Shown piece by piece: positions 23,927 to 36,194 of a DNA stretch of 64,000 nt (position 1 is its first letter; the number at the start of each line of letters is the position of its first letter). The position numbers and the translations under genes are program-made. This stretch comes from Liolophura sinensis (lineage: Eukaryota; Mollusca; Polyplacophora; Chitonida; Chitonidae), in contig NC_088302.1 of NCBI RefSeq assembly GCF_032854445.1, positions 48,578,046 to 48,642,045 of the forward strand. Reading direction: 5' to 3'. The notes below the pieces were generated by a model. That model was not told where the DNA came from. It did no database searches and saw only the letters and a program-made list of their open reading frames with translations.

Positions 23927-26256
23927 TTAAGAACTAGTTAAGTTTTCGGCGGAACCGTTAAACGTGTTCTTCATGATTGGTACTTTAGTGCTGATATTCA
24001 TTACATGTGTTTGAGGAATCATTTCTGAAGACGTCTGATTCATGCCAATCCAGTCCGGCAACATATAATCGGTCAGGTTAAACCTCTTATCCAGGTCTGT
24101 ACCCGGAATCGTCTGCTGTATCTGATAGATAGTTGTCCCTCCGGCCAGCCAGGCGGACCACCAGCCGTAAGAACCTACGGTCATAATGGTGTGGTTACAC
24201 AACGACAGTATCGCCATGTCTACTTCAGCCTCCTGGCCGGTGATAAATGTTGCATATTGACAAGGTATAGTTTCCTTTGCCCATTTTATATCATTAGAGC
24301 AGACAATAAACATTACAGAATCATATCTGTTTATAAAGTAATTTATAGCCTGGAAAAGATAATATTTGCTTCCAACAGCATAGCCAAATTTTATTTTTCC
24401 AGATTCTAGAATATCCCCACGTCTGACGTGAACACCTACAAATGTCGTGTTTCTCCAGAGAGAAATTACGATGTTGTGAATATAACGAGGCTTCTAGTGC
24501 TGATCTAGCACGCTTAACAATATCTACCTTGAATGTGAACTGTTCCCGAAGTTCCGAGGAGACGTTTGAGAAATATCGCCATGACTGGAAAAACCCTGAC
24601 AGTGTCAAGTTTGAACTGAAATCAGCACTTATGGGATCAAAAGCGCATGTCTTTTTGTCTCCAACACGCGGAAAAGCAGAGGCGATTGTGCTGTTCAGTT
24701 CAGTGATGCTCATATTAAATATCCTCTTCAAGGGGTTGCCTTCAGAAATGGCCGGTGTCATATTGTGAAGTCGCGCGGTTCCGACCAAGGAGGCGAATTG
24801 AAACATAAGATTGCCTAAACGACCGCTGGGATTCACGCAGAGGTAAACTTGGTGTGTGTTTGACACATTCTTGTGAGAAATAACATTGTCATTACGGGTG
24901 GTTGTTAATCTGTTGTCTGAACGTCTGATTGTCATATCTCTCGTCGGTGACACATCTGTTCTCACATTTGAGGACACCGTGAAAGCTGAGGCGGTTGTAG
25001 TGAGAATATCGTCAGTGGCTATGGGGTTGGTATTCGCGGGGACTGTAGTACTGGTGATTGTCTTGAAGTCCATATCTGGATATTTGCCTTCTTGTCCCTT
25101 TGACGAACTTCCTAGCTCTGTTGATTCTCCCTTGCTGTCATCCAAGGAAACGGCGGAAGGCAAGGCGGCTGTAGTTGGAGCAATTTCCGTGGGTATTTTG
25201 CTAGTGTCAGCAGTGACTGTGGTACCAATTATCCCAACGGTCGAGTCTGAGTGATTACCAAATTCTCCGTTTGACACCGATTCTGTTCTTGGGGATTTTG
25301 TGTTGTTAATAGAAGATACCGTGGAAGTTGAGACGTCTATATTGGAAACATTTTTCACAGATAAAGTAATACTGCTAGCAGAGACAGCAGCTACGGAGTT
25401 AATTCCAGGTTTATCCGTATCAGAAACAGTGTGACTGTAATTGTCTACCTTTACCGTTGCTGAAACGCCAAAGGCTTTCAAAGAGGTGAGAGATAATTGT
25501 TGTTTTTCAGTCGACTTCAAATTCTGCCTTGTGCTGGGCTTCAATAAAATAGATTTGCTCAAGTTTGTAAAGTTTTCAGTGATCTCTAACGGTTCTTGCA
25601 TACCCAGAGTGGCTAAACCGGTGCTTGTACCTTTCCTGCGTTCTGTCGTTGTGAATGTACCCTTCAATGTTGTTTTGGTTGCATCTGATGATCTCCCCTC
25701 AACAGTAGACACATTTATTTGATCTGCGATGCTGACACTTTGAAATGGGATAGCACTGGTTTTAATGATGTTTTTGAAATTTAGCTGATAGGTTTCCGTA
25801 TAATCAGGAACACCGAGTGTTGAATTGAGATTAACTCTGCGTATAATCTTGGCCAGATGAGAGATTACTGCTGGTCGCGTCACTGTTGTTGTCTGACGTA
25901 ATGATAGGTATGACCATATGTAAATGCAAATGCCTGCTGGGCAAAAGAACAGTTATAAAATTATGTGTAATGTACAACAATTGAAAGACCTTTTCTTAAA
26001 GTTTCGGTTGTTTAAGTTAGGACAAACACTGTCAACATAATAGGCACACTCAAAATGTGAGTTTATTATAGGCTTAATGGTTGACTAGGCTAACCAAATT
26101 AAAATATGAAATATTAATTTGAACAGCGTTAAACACAATCCATCAATCAGATCAGAAAAATAAGTTGGGTTGGTGGTATTGAACTTAAATCTTCTTACCT
26201 GTGGCGTAAAGAAAAAAACAGGTGCAACACGATGGCTTATAGGGTTTACACTTCAT
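23927..26256 (-). CDS. Alpha-1,2-fucosyltransferase-like (GT11) gene with mucin-like stem; frame broken once
   Basis: Exon 1 (26256-26199, minus strand) encodes MKCKPYKPSCC and the start of a membrane anchor. A GT-AG phase-1 intron with a strong acceptor follows. Exon 2 (25933-23927) continues the anchor (ICIYIWSYLSL), so this is a type II Golgi membrane protein. Residues about 37-380 are Ser/Thr-rich with many N-x-S/T sites, an unusually long stem. The catalytic part starts near 383 with VNPSGRLGNLMFQFASL. VGVHVRRGD (24439-24413), the family's GDP-fucose-binding motif, and CNHTIMTVGSYGWWSAWLAG are in a different frame from the upstream part. The shift is one base (or two) between about 24493 and 24440; the first frame runs to a stop at 24321. 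This is either a sequencing or assembly slip or a pseudogene. The family transfers fucose from GDP-fucose in alpha-1,2 linkage to galactose-type acceptors. Confidence 0.88.
26103..26150 (+). mobile_element. Degenerate SINE (family A) tail in the fucosyltransferase intron
   Basis: ATATGAAATATTAATTTGAA and CAGCGTTAAACACAATCCAT resemble the family A tail (GTGAAATATTCTTGAGTACG, GCGTAAAACACCAAT). It is short and diverged. Confidence 0.35.
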
Positions 26257-27362
26257 TGTTCAAGCGTTATTACATCCAGACGAGCCTGGAGCTGAATAAA
26301 GGTAAAGAATAAAGGCAACGACATATCAAAATAAATAGAAATTTAGGTAAACACTACATACACACTAAAAATCAGTGTTAAACACAGTTCTGTTACAGCT
26401 TGTAAGTGGTTCCTGGTGTTTGTTGATACGAAAAGTAGAAAAAACAAAAAAACAAGTGTTTCCAAGGCGCGGGGCCAGGCGCAGTTATGAAACCTGTAGG
26501 TTTGCTCACACTTGTGGAATGTGTGGAACACCAGGAGCATCATGTCTACCAGGCAATACGAGATTGAATTCGAAGCCCGGTTAAAGTTTTAGTCGGCAGC
26601 TCATAGGTGAGCAGATGACAGGTGAGCAGCCCATCTGAGCTGGCTAGACCTCCAGGTAAACCAGATTTACGAAGGATACATGTATATTAGTAACTTACCT
26701 CCAAAAAGAGAATGCAGAATGTTTGATAAAGGGGTTTTCTAATAGGTTTGAATTACCAGTTAACCTGTGAAGTTTTTGCAGTCAGTCCGTCAGAAGTGGA
26801 ACATGTTGTAAATCAAAGAAAACTTAAAAAAGAGAAAAAAATAATCAGAGTGTAGGGTTCTAAAATATTAACGGCCAAAACATATGGCATCAGCAATAAA
26901 CGTAAAGTGATGGGATATGTTGAACTCTGTATACCTCTGTGTTGCACAAAACAATACAAGGTTTTCTTATTTCAATTGTTTTGTTATTGTATGTAATAAT
27001 AACACGTAGACGGCCAATTTAACAGTATTATATCATGGATAGGAGATGATACCAGCAGTGTGATAATTATGCTGTATTACAGTCTTGGTAGTACGTACCC
27101 ATTTTGATCCAGTTAAGTTGCAAAATTTCTTTACTTTACAGTAATATATTTTTGCAAATAGAATTCTGTTAACAGATAAGTAAGTGCCTGTTCAAGGCGT
27201 AATTTGCCGTTGGCGCGACATGATATTACATTTGTTGTAGACCTGACCCTCGCTGGCTCATTCATCTAACGTGTTGTTGTCAAAGTAAGTCATAAACTCT
27301 GAATTTTTTTTTTACCCCTGAAGTTTTTTTTTTCTGTTACCTGGCGAAGGACTGTGATTTAC

Positions 27363-27391
27363 GCCCCCCCCCCCTACCCCACCCCACCCAA
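27363..27391. repeat. C-rich tract
   Basis: A run of C12-13 is followed by TACCCCACCCCACCC. The minus strand is correspondingly G-rich with four or more G runs. Confidence 0.9.
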
Positions 27392-27695
27392 ACATATGTT
27401 TTAACACATGAATAATAGAAGATTCATCTATCTTATTACCGGCATCCATGGGGCCTATCCCTGGTTTGTTTGTAAGGTCTTGAAGTTTGAAATTGCTCAA
27501 CAAGTCCTGACTAGTTTATTATTTTTGCAAAGATTTCAGATCTACGTAATGGTAATGAGAATAAAGGTTTATACGAAAAACGCCAGTTGCTTTTGCTTAA
27601 AAATGTTTTCTAGCGGGCGTTCAAGGTGAGATCATTGGAGCGAGGCAAACGCAAATTTGAGATAGTTAGCACAATGTAATTATTATTGCATTATA

Positions 27696-29227
27696 TACTA
27701 TCCAAAAAAAGAAACGCATAACCCTGTTTTTTGCGGAGGTGATGCAGTCTTTTCAATTATGCATAACTAAATAAGAATTGCTATTCTGCAAATATTTTTT
27801 TACACAGATTAAGGAAGGGTCCATATCTAGACAACAAGGCCATCAACTTGAGGTAAGACACTCACAATGAGTCTCCAACTTGAGTGGAATGTCAGTATCT
27901 GTTGTGACCACCACGGGCACGAATAACAGTTCTGACACGCCTTGTCATGGACTGGATGAGACGCTGGATAGAGGCCTGGGGAATGTTCTGCCACTCCTCC
28001 TGCAAACATGCAACTTGCTCTTGAAGCGTTTGGGGTTGAGGTTGACGTTGGCGTAGACGTCGATCAAGTTCATCCCACAGATGCTCAATTGGGTTAAGAT
28101 CCGGGGAACGGGACGGCCAGGGTAGCACATTTACATTGTTTTCGGCGAGGAAGTCCCTTGTGACACGTGCCGTATGCGGTCTGGCGTTGTCCTGCTGGAA
28201 CAACTCCCGCTGAACGTCAATGACAGGTAAGAGGTGTGGCTGCAGGATGGTGTCTCGGTAGCGTACGGCCGTAAGATTTCCCTGAACGTGGACAAGATTT
28301 GTACGACCAGTATACGATATTGCTGCCCACATCATCACACTCCCTCCACCAAATCTGTCCACTTGGCGTACGCAGTTAGGGGCATAACGTTCGTGAGCAC
28401 GTCTGTAAACCCGGTTTCTACCATCACGTCTCTGCAATAGGAATCTGGACTCATCACTGAACCAAATGCGTCGCCAGTTGCGTAGATTCCATGCAGTCAC
28501 GTTGTTACACCATCGGAGGCGATTGGCGTGATGGTGAGGACGCAGCACGATCCCAACATAGGGCCTCCTGGCTCTCAGTCCATGTTCCCTCAGCCTGTTC
28601 CGCACTGTCTGACCTGATATCCTCCTCAGTCCCGGTATGCTGGCTGCTGTGCTTTCAGCTGTAGCACAACGGTCACGCAAATGGAGGACCCTTATGTAGC
28701 GATCTTGGGCTGCTGTAGTGACACGTGGTCGACCTGAACGCCGACGGTCATTTGTTGTCCCAGTATTGTTGTAGCGGACAGCAAGCCGTGAAATCGTGCT
28801 CTGGCTGACGTGTAGACGCCTAGAAATGGACGATTGGGACTCTCCAGCTTGAAGTCTTCCAATGGCAATATTTCTTGTGACAGTGTCAAGGCGTGGCATG
28901 TTGAATCAGCTTGAAAACACCACTTGAAAGACGCCGATTTCCGGCCCGAAGTTGCGGTTTTATAGTCACACACTGTATGCTTTCCATGCGTAAGTTCGGC
29001 GTGTAAGACTGCACGTGATGCAGTGTGGTGCTGTATTTTTTACTTCTTCCAAAAACGGCCTCCAAACTCAACATTTTCAACCAAGAAATGTTTTGAGGAA
29101 TAAAATGTGTGCTAACTGTGACTATTAACAATATTAAAACACATTTTGCTCATGAAATGAAGACAAAATGTATTTATTTCATTTAAAAAAAAAAAAAACA
29201 CCTATGCGTTTCTTTTTTTGGATAGTA
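27696..29227 (-). mobile_element. Complete Tc1-type (DD34E) DNA transposon
   Basis: The element is about 1,532 bases. Terminal inverted repeats of about 25 bases begin TACTATCCAAAAAAAGAAAC followed by GCATA on both sides, and both are flanked by a TA duplication (27694-27695 and 29228-29229). Inside is one uninterrupted transposase gene on the minus strand. Near-perfect ends and an intact frame suggest recent insertion. A SINE (29305-29447) lies just outside the right end. Confidence 0.93.
27892..28899 (-). CDS. Tc1-family transposase, intact
   Basis: A single 335-residue open frame starting at a real ATG encodes a typical full-length Tc1 transposase. The N-terminal paired-like helix-turn-helix region (about residues 1-50, IAIGRLQAGESQSSISRRL) would bind the terminal repeats, followed by a GRPR hook at 56-59 and a second DNA-binding helical region (about 65-115). 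The catalytic triad is D149 (in FSDESRF), D237 (in QQDNARPHTA) and E272 (in PDLNPIEHLWD), with 34 residues between the last two: the DD34E signature of Tc1. GGGSVMMW at 184-191 is the expected glycine-rich stretch. It is not interrupted, so it may be active or very recently so. It catalyses cut-and-paste transposition into TA sites. It sits inside the element at 27696-29227. Confidence 0.96.
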   Translation of the reverse strand: MPRLDTVTRNIAIGRLQAGESQSSISRRLHVSQSTISRLAVRYNNTGTTNDRRRSGRPRVTTAAQDRYIRVLHLRDRCATAESTAASIPGLRRISGQTVRNRLREHGLRARRPYVGIVLRPHHHANRLRWCNNVTAWNLRNWRRIWFSDESRFLLQRRDGRNRVYRRAHERYAPNCVRQVDRFGGGSVMMWAAISYTGRTNLVHVQGNLTAVRYRDTILQPHLLPVIDVQRELFQQDNARPHTARVTRDFLAENNVNVLPWPSRSPDLNPIEHLWDELDRRLRQRQPQPQTLQEQVACLQEEWQNIPQASIQRLIQSMTRRVRTVIRARGGHNRY

Positions 29228-29304
29228 TAGGTAGCAAGTACCACCCAGTATGTAACAATGTTACACAATGGGAAGCACATTCTTCCAATAAAATTATAAT
29301 CTAA

Positions 29305-29447
29305 CGTCCGGCCGCACGTGGGAAGAACCTGCGGATTCTACCCGGTTTCCTTCCACCATAATGCTGGCTACCGTCGTATAAGTGTAATATTTTTTAATAC
29401 AGCGTAAAACACCATTCAAATAAATAAATAAGTAAATAAATAAATAA
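29305..29447 (+). mobile_element. SINE (family A), core and tail
   Basis: CCCGGTTTCCTTCCACCATA, ATGCTGGCTACCGTCGTATA and CAGCGTAAAACACCATTCAA are followed by an AAATAAATAAATAAGTAAAT-type tail. The 5' part is shortened relative to the copy at 49253. Confidence 0.75.
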
Positions 29448-30064
29448 TGTTACATTACGGATTGCAAGTGCAATTCATAGTGTACTAACTATTACATTAC
29501 TGTCGTTTATTCCACTACTTGCGCACACAAACTATTTCAGGTTCTGCTATTCCGATCAGTGGTCGAATTAACAGGTTTAGTTTTTCAGAGTATTGGAGTG
29601 GTGCATAATAGGGGAGATAACTCTCAAAATGCTTTGTAGCGAGGATGTATTGTATTTTCACTCAAGCGTTCTGGCATAGGTTTACTACTTATAACACGTT
29701 ATTCTGTGGGTACAAACTCAATACCCTATTACACCATGTTAAATTCTTCAGTCCATGTCCACTTGGAACGTTTCGAGCTTATGCTCGCGTTAGAAGTTCA
29801 GAAACCTCAACAAGTCTGTGTGTCACTCCTTATCAGTTTAACAAAATTCAGAAAGAAGCAGTGTTCCACTGAATAGTTTTACGTAATGCACAAGTAGTGT
29901 AAGCAAACAGCTCATCTTGCCTCAGTATTTCAGCACTTTATTTTGGCATCATCACTGGTCATCCATTTTGTGTAAAATGTTCTTGCTTCTGCGTTAATTT
30001 TCTGTTACATATACATCAAATTCTTTGTTTACCATGACAAGTTTCATCTATGCGCCATACAGTC

Positions 30065-30262
30065 AACCAATATGGACGCTCCAGGTCAATTTTCCCAAGG
30101 ATAATCCCCCAAAAGACGTTTACCACAAACCACAGGGACTAAGAAAGTATTTAATGTGGTAAATTGGGATGGAATCATGCAAAGAGAAGCCGTTATTAGT
30201 TTCCATTGATGTTTGAAAGACGCAATTAATGTTCTGGGCGACTGAGTGAAATTTGCGTTCAA
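30065..30262 (+). repeat. Dispersed repeat, copy 1 of 2
   Basis: Shared words with 50600-50800 in order: CCAACCAATATGGACG, CAATCCCCCGAAAGACG (here AATCCCCCAAAAGACG), AGGGACTAAGAAAGTATTTA and GGGATGGAATCATGCAAAGA. It has no coding capacity. Confidence 0.55.
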
Positions 30263-30269
30263 ATCATGT

Positions 30270-33200
30270 ACAATGTTGTGGTATATGGTATATATGTTGT
30301 CGATAATAGAATGTATCTGAGTTAAGCTTTAATTGTAACTCTTCATATATCCATCCTAGGGATCTAATTCACCACGATGGAGATACGGCCCCCTAACCCC
30401 CTATGAAACAGAGATTGTGTACAGGTTTTACTATATACTATATATTCTTTAATGCAGCATTTTGGCCAATTTCAGATCCGTGACGTCTATTCAACTGCAA
30501 TAAACTTTACTGCATTTTTATTCTTTACCTAATTCTGCTTAAACCATGGTGCTACATGAGGCGTGTACATTGCTACTATGTAAGCATTTACATGAAGAGT
30601 TAAAAATAAAATCTGAACTGAAATAAATTGACAAGAGGCTATATTGGGTACGTGTGACCATTTGCCAGCAACACCACAATCGTCACTGCTCTAGTTTAAC
30701 TCTCTGTGCTGTACTTTTTTCACACTGTCGTCGCTCCTCTGGTTTTGCTGTCTTTGCTGTACGTCTTTAATCATATAATACAACAAATGTCTTGTCCTTA
30801 GATCAATGCTGTGGTATAGCACAGGCACTAATTATTTGTATGCGGTTGAGCGAGATAGTAAGCAAATTAAGTGTCAGGTGTTTAGAATTAGGCGAAAGAG
30901 TGGTTTAACATGAGATAATAACACATTACGCTCGGGGAAAGACATTCAAAGTTAGAAGATTTTATGATTTTACCGTGATGGGTACAGGATTTTGGTGTGT
31001 ATGTCTGTCCTGCATACATGACATATGAGCAGCACTGTGAACGGGGCCTGTTATTCTGCTTGTGATACCACAATATAACACAATGTACGCAGTGCTCTGA
31101 TATTATGCTGCAGAGGTATTATGAGCGAGAGAGTGGGTTTGTACGCCTCTACGTGGCGAGTTATGTGTCCTATTGGGATCTTATCAGACAACCCTGCCTG
31201 AGAGGCCACAAAATAGTAACTTCCGCGATGGCTGCCCGGCGTAGACGTGGGGTGGTATGTCACCTTTATTTGTTAGTGAAATGGCAAACGGGGTAATATT
31301 GGTTGATTGCTAGGTCTGGTATATAATGTATTGTGCTTACGGCCTGTCGCTCAGGTCTTGCGTATCCAACCACTTCCATATTGTGCTGGCTTAGTGTTTT
31401 ATTGCAAGTGCGTTTGATTGTATCTAAGCTATACATCTTAAGATATATAAATATATCTGCACGAACGATAACTGGTTTATTTTACGTGTTAGTTTTGAAA
31501 TTGCACACTTTTATTATCTTTATTCTACATCTTAAGGTAAACAATATCAAGTTCAGTTGTGAATCGCAAGTCGATAAATGCTGACAAAACGTTATAACAT
31601 TTATATCACTTGTTTGTGTAAGTGTGTAAATATATAGCAACCAATAAGGGTGCTTAGCTAAAGCCACGTATTAGTTGGCGTAACTGGTATGTATAATTCT
31701 GAAGTAAAAGATGGTGTTAAACCGTTGGCACTATACTGGTAATTTTGGGTCTGCGTGACTCCCACAGAGTAGTTTCAGTTTTGTACATAGTGACATATCT
31801 TATTACTGACTATCCCTATACAGATAAGTTCTGCAGCTTGTAATATCAATAACAGTGGACTTATCTACTATATTGGAACACCACACATCCGTACATCGAC
31901 TGTGAGATCACCTCTAGGCTAAAACCTATACCCTGTCACACAGTCATCTTGAACGCGGAATTCTGGTTCAAAATTTGCATGGATTGACAGCTATTTTGGT
32001 GACATAATAAATGAGAAAAACGTAATATGCAAAATTGGTGACCCATCCGAAAAAGAATGCTGGCACAATAAGGTATAAGTCAATCTGAATAGTTATTTAT
32101 TTCGCACGACCGAACACTATTGTTACGGTAAAAGGCCACAGTGTTTCATATTTAACGCATAAATCTAATCATTAAGTTAGAGTACCGATTTGGGTAGGTT
32201 CCTCATCACCCTGTGTACATGTAGTTGTAAAAAGATAAACTGAGTTTTACAACCATTCGTGCGTTCACTGAATTCATGGCCGCTTGCTTTACACGTTGAT
32301 AAGCAGATCTGACGTTTGATTCCTAATAGGGGGAGCAAACTTGCGCTTGTCACCTCGGGACTTAGTATGCCTATGTGCCGGCAATAGCCGTTTTGCATTT
32401 TCACTTACGGAAAGGGCGAACTAAACCAAGCCCTTCTAATTTACGCCATCAAAATAAGGGGATTCAATATTTCCTAGTGTGAGCAAGGATCTATTTTTTG
32501 CTAGTTTGGCAGAAATACTGTTACTTCAAAACACAAAGTTGTGGTCGACAGTATATCCCTGGCCAATTTTAATTTGCAAGCCTCAGACACGTGATTCAAC
32601 CACGAAAATCTATTAAAAGAGGGGTACATTTTATTGGCTTCTGTAGGAGTAGAAAACGTTAATATAAATGTCTACTTATTCATTCGGTTGATTTTTAACG
32701 CAGTACTCAAGAAGCTATTACTTAACTGACAGCAGTCAGGTGAATTAAAGTGTTTGCTACTTTCCGCGAGGCACTAATTTATATTTCTGTGACTATTGTA
32801 CATTTGTCTAATTAGTTTACCCACTTGACAAAGTTTGCGTGATATATGCTTTGTAACTAAACGTTTCACAATGTCCGGGTAAACTTTTATAAGAAGAGCA
32901 CATAAACGAATGGGGGATTGGGCGTCACCAGATTTTTAAAAGACCCTTTGCAACTAGATGGGAAATCGATTGTCAACCTGCTCACAGTGACAGATCGTTT
33001 CGAAATGACGCCATTATACGGTTGAAGTTGTTCTGTAACAGGAAAAACAGGCAAACCTAAAATATTCTTTGCTAACCATACTGTATGCTGTTAAATGCAT
33101 AGGATAATATCCTTTTCCATCTAATATTTGTATTTGAAACAAGTTTTGTCTTTCGAATTATACCGCAAATATATAACAGTGTCTTTAACCGACATTTGCC

Positions 33201-33330
33201 CCCTTTCTCAGTGTACGATATACTGTCAGCTGAAATAAATAGGGTTGAGCTTTCATTGGAAGAATACTTTATATAATCTGTATAGACTTACAATAGTATT
33301 ACACCCCCTCCATTACCTAACTTTTTTTAG
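30270..33330. other. Gene-poor stretch, nothing recognised
   Basis: This is AT-rich sequence with frequent stops. A slightly GC-richer patch at 31090-31265 is open on both strands for about 60-70 codons, but shows no domain or splice support. Confidence 0.45.
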
Positions 33331-33339
33331 CACTAAAAC

Positions 33340-33425
33340 ATTATGCAATTATAGGAATCAAACACCGTATGCTATTCGACACAGTGCTTTCCATGCACGC
33401 ATGTTACCACTGGACCAATCTTGAC
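33340..33425 (-). repeat. Degenerate tRNA-like sequence
   Basis: On the minus strand TTGGTCCAGTGGTAACATGC resembles a tRNA A-box half and GGTGTTTGATTCC a B box, about 40 bases apart. The acceptor and anticodon stems do not pair convincingly, so it is more likely a SINE head or tRNA relic than a tRNA gene. Confidence 0.3.
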
Positions 33426-34679
33426 AGTGCTTTAGAAGCCATGAAATATTATTGTGCTTGTAAAATTCCTTTGATTGCATAAACCAGCACGATACATCGT
33501 TATAGCTTACTACTTCTTAACTAGACACCAAATATGGGAGAATGATTTTGGTTTACGTTCTCATAATTATTGTTATTATGAAGGGAATTCCCACAGGAAA
33601 ACGCCCTAAAATAGCAAAATCTCCTTTTGACTCTACTTTTGTGTTTTGATAAGTGTAAGAAAAAGTATAAATCACATCACTCCAATTTTTCACACACATT
33701 TTCTTCAATAACTGCATTTCATATTCAAGTAAGTTTTTCTCGCTTTTTCTGCATAAAAAATTAAACCTTATTGCTGCAGTAAAGTCTGACGATTTCATAT
33801 CTAGTCCTTTTCGTCTTCAACTTTTCTTGTCGAGAACAGGACGATTTTAGTAAAATTGCAGAAACTGGTAGAAAGGCACGGTGTATGAGCAGATTTATAC
33901 AAATGTTGTAAATGCAGCTATCTATCAAAATTTTTCCCTACTTAGCAAGAAAATACCTGCAATATTTTCTCTACTTTTAAAATTGGAGCTCTTACCCAAC
34001 TATCGCGCTCTTTCGAAAACAGTTTGTAGTTTGTAACAAATTGCAATTTCTACAGTGACCTTTTGCAATAAATTATTATAAATTGCAATTTCCAAAGTGG
34101 CTTTTGTAGTAACTCATTGGTTTCAAGAAGAGGTATGTGCGTTTGAAAATTTCATTTGAAGATGAAGGTGATAACTTCCTTTAAGGACATATTTGTTACA
34201 TATTGGAGGCCTTACCACAATTTGTAATAACTCAATCTGTGAAAATTTTAACAAGGTTATAATACAATCATGTATTATAAGGTGTGATGTTTATTATGAT
34301 GTTCACTGTGAGCGGTTATTAATTTATTACAAAAAGCCACTCTCGGCGTGGCTTGTTGAAATAATAATTACAAACTGCGTGTTGATGACAAATTGAGTAG
34401 TTTTAAGCCAGCTATTCAGAGTTAGGTTTGTCCTATCTAACAATTAACATGCACGACGGATATCGCTACCACAGTGCAGGTCATTTCCAGCACCTGTATA
34501 CTCCATACCCATTGATTTGTGATTGCTCCTATCATTTTATGTCGAGGCCATATTATTACATGTATAAGTGTTATATTTGTGTTGGGTAAATCTAAGCAGG
34601 TATTGCGTGGAGTTTAACAGTAATGATGTTGTTATATCAGAAAGCTCTTTCTAGTCAGCATATTTGCTCGAGATAATCA

Positions 34680-35440
34680 ATTTCTAGCGTAATATCAATG
34701 AACTTGAGAAGGCACGGTAAGGATCTTTGGGAAATTAAAATTGTAAACATGGTAAAGGTAAACAATGAAACTATTTATTTAAAAGAGCGGGTAAATATTC
34801 ATACGGAACAGCGTAAGTATTTGTAGAGTTTTAAGTATACATGCCCAGGTTATGTATGTTCAAGATGATGGGATTGGCTGATAATTCTAACTGCTCGTTG
34901 TTTGCACGTCTGTTGTAGTGTCAGTTTAGAGAGAATACCTTTTGGATTTAGCACGAATAAAAACAAACAGATACATAAGCATACCAGTGATATATATCCA
35001 CTTATTCACTTATCAACAGCAATGCATTTAACTACGTATCCGCCATTTTTATTCAGTTGTGGTGTTACCTTTCTAAGGTAAACTTGCCTCCGCTTCGTCT
35101 ATCTGCATTTGCAACACCGTAATATTTCCCATACGCATAGTAGCATATGTTACCAATATCATTATAGTTAGTTTACAGGATATTTATAAAAATGTACTTA
35201 CCATTGCCCCTATATCCACCGCGGTCAACTTCCAGAGATTTGGAAATATCGGATTAAATGCCTTACGGATCTTAGTTCTCTGTCACCTCTACAACAAGCA
35301 TGCAAATGACATTGCCCTAATTGTAGGCTTTGATACTGTATAATCTTGCGGGTTCTGATCTGATCACTCAGTTATGTAACCTATCACTGCAACCCCGATC
35401 AGAAAAGTGCCGCTGTATATTTACTTAGGAAAGTGTCCTG
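34680..35440 (+). repeat. Local duplication, copy 1
   Basis: This shares an ordered series of words with 36195-36835, including GAAACTATTTATTT, GGTAAATATTCATACGGAAC and AATAATTCTAACTGTTTGTT (here GATAATTCTAACTGCTCGTT). Both are non-coding and diverged. Confidence 0.5.
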
Positions 35441-36194
35441 GGTAAACACTACTGGATCCCTTATTCAGTGATCCCTTATTGTCGCAATATCTCGGTATCA
35501 GTGAATCGCAAATGTTAAAAAGCTATAAAACAACTGTCACAAGTTTTACTTCTCCCCCTGAATTATTTAAATTAACCATAAAATCTTCTACTTTGTGTGG
35601 TCTTTTACTCTGAAATGCTGGTAAAACTTTTAGGTTACATATATATAGCCTAAAAAATAATTTTTTTTTTATAACGTTGGATCATCCATAAATGAACTAT
35701 CAACTTCTTCTTCCCTGAACTTCTTTCCTATTTCTTCGTTGATCTAACAATGTTGCCTAGCCCGTTTCTCAAAGAAAATATTTGAATATGGACCAAAGTT
35801 TTTTGTTTTAGATTTTGAAAGGATTTTGTAGGCATTTTTTAAAGCTCACAGACCCTAGCTAAATGAGTTCGCCGTCTGAGCTTAGCCTGTAGAGTTTTTG
35901 TGAAACGGTAATTAAATGTAAAAACTGTCAAGAAAACTGTCATGAGAAAAAAACATGAATAGAAGTAATCAGGGAAGTCAGTAAGTAAGTGCACCTCATT
36001 CTGAAAGACTGCTAAACAATTTTTGTTTTTGGAAGAAAAATTTCATTGTGAAGTAAAGAAATAGAATTTACAGCTTTGAGAGCAGGAGGCCGATTATTCC
36101 TCACCTGGGAATATTTTAATACATATGAAAATTACATGAGGGGAATTACATGAGTAGAAAGGAAAATTATACATTTGTTCTGACTACAACTTCT

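Noticed and set aside
24442-25722. Plus-strand open frames across 24.4-25.7 kb
   Set aside because: They lie antisense to the fucosyltransferase exon. Motifs, anchor and splice sites all support the minus strand.
27945-28440. Alternative-frame open frames inside the Tc1 element
   Set aside because: Shadows of the transposase gene.
31051-31296. Overlapping open frames on both strands near 31.1-31.3 kb
   Set aside because: No domain or splice support. The slightly higher GC alone explains the lack of stops.
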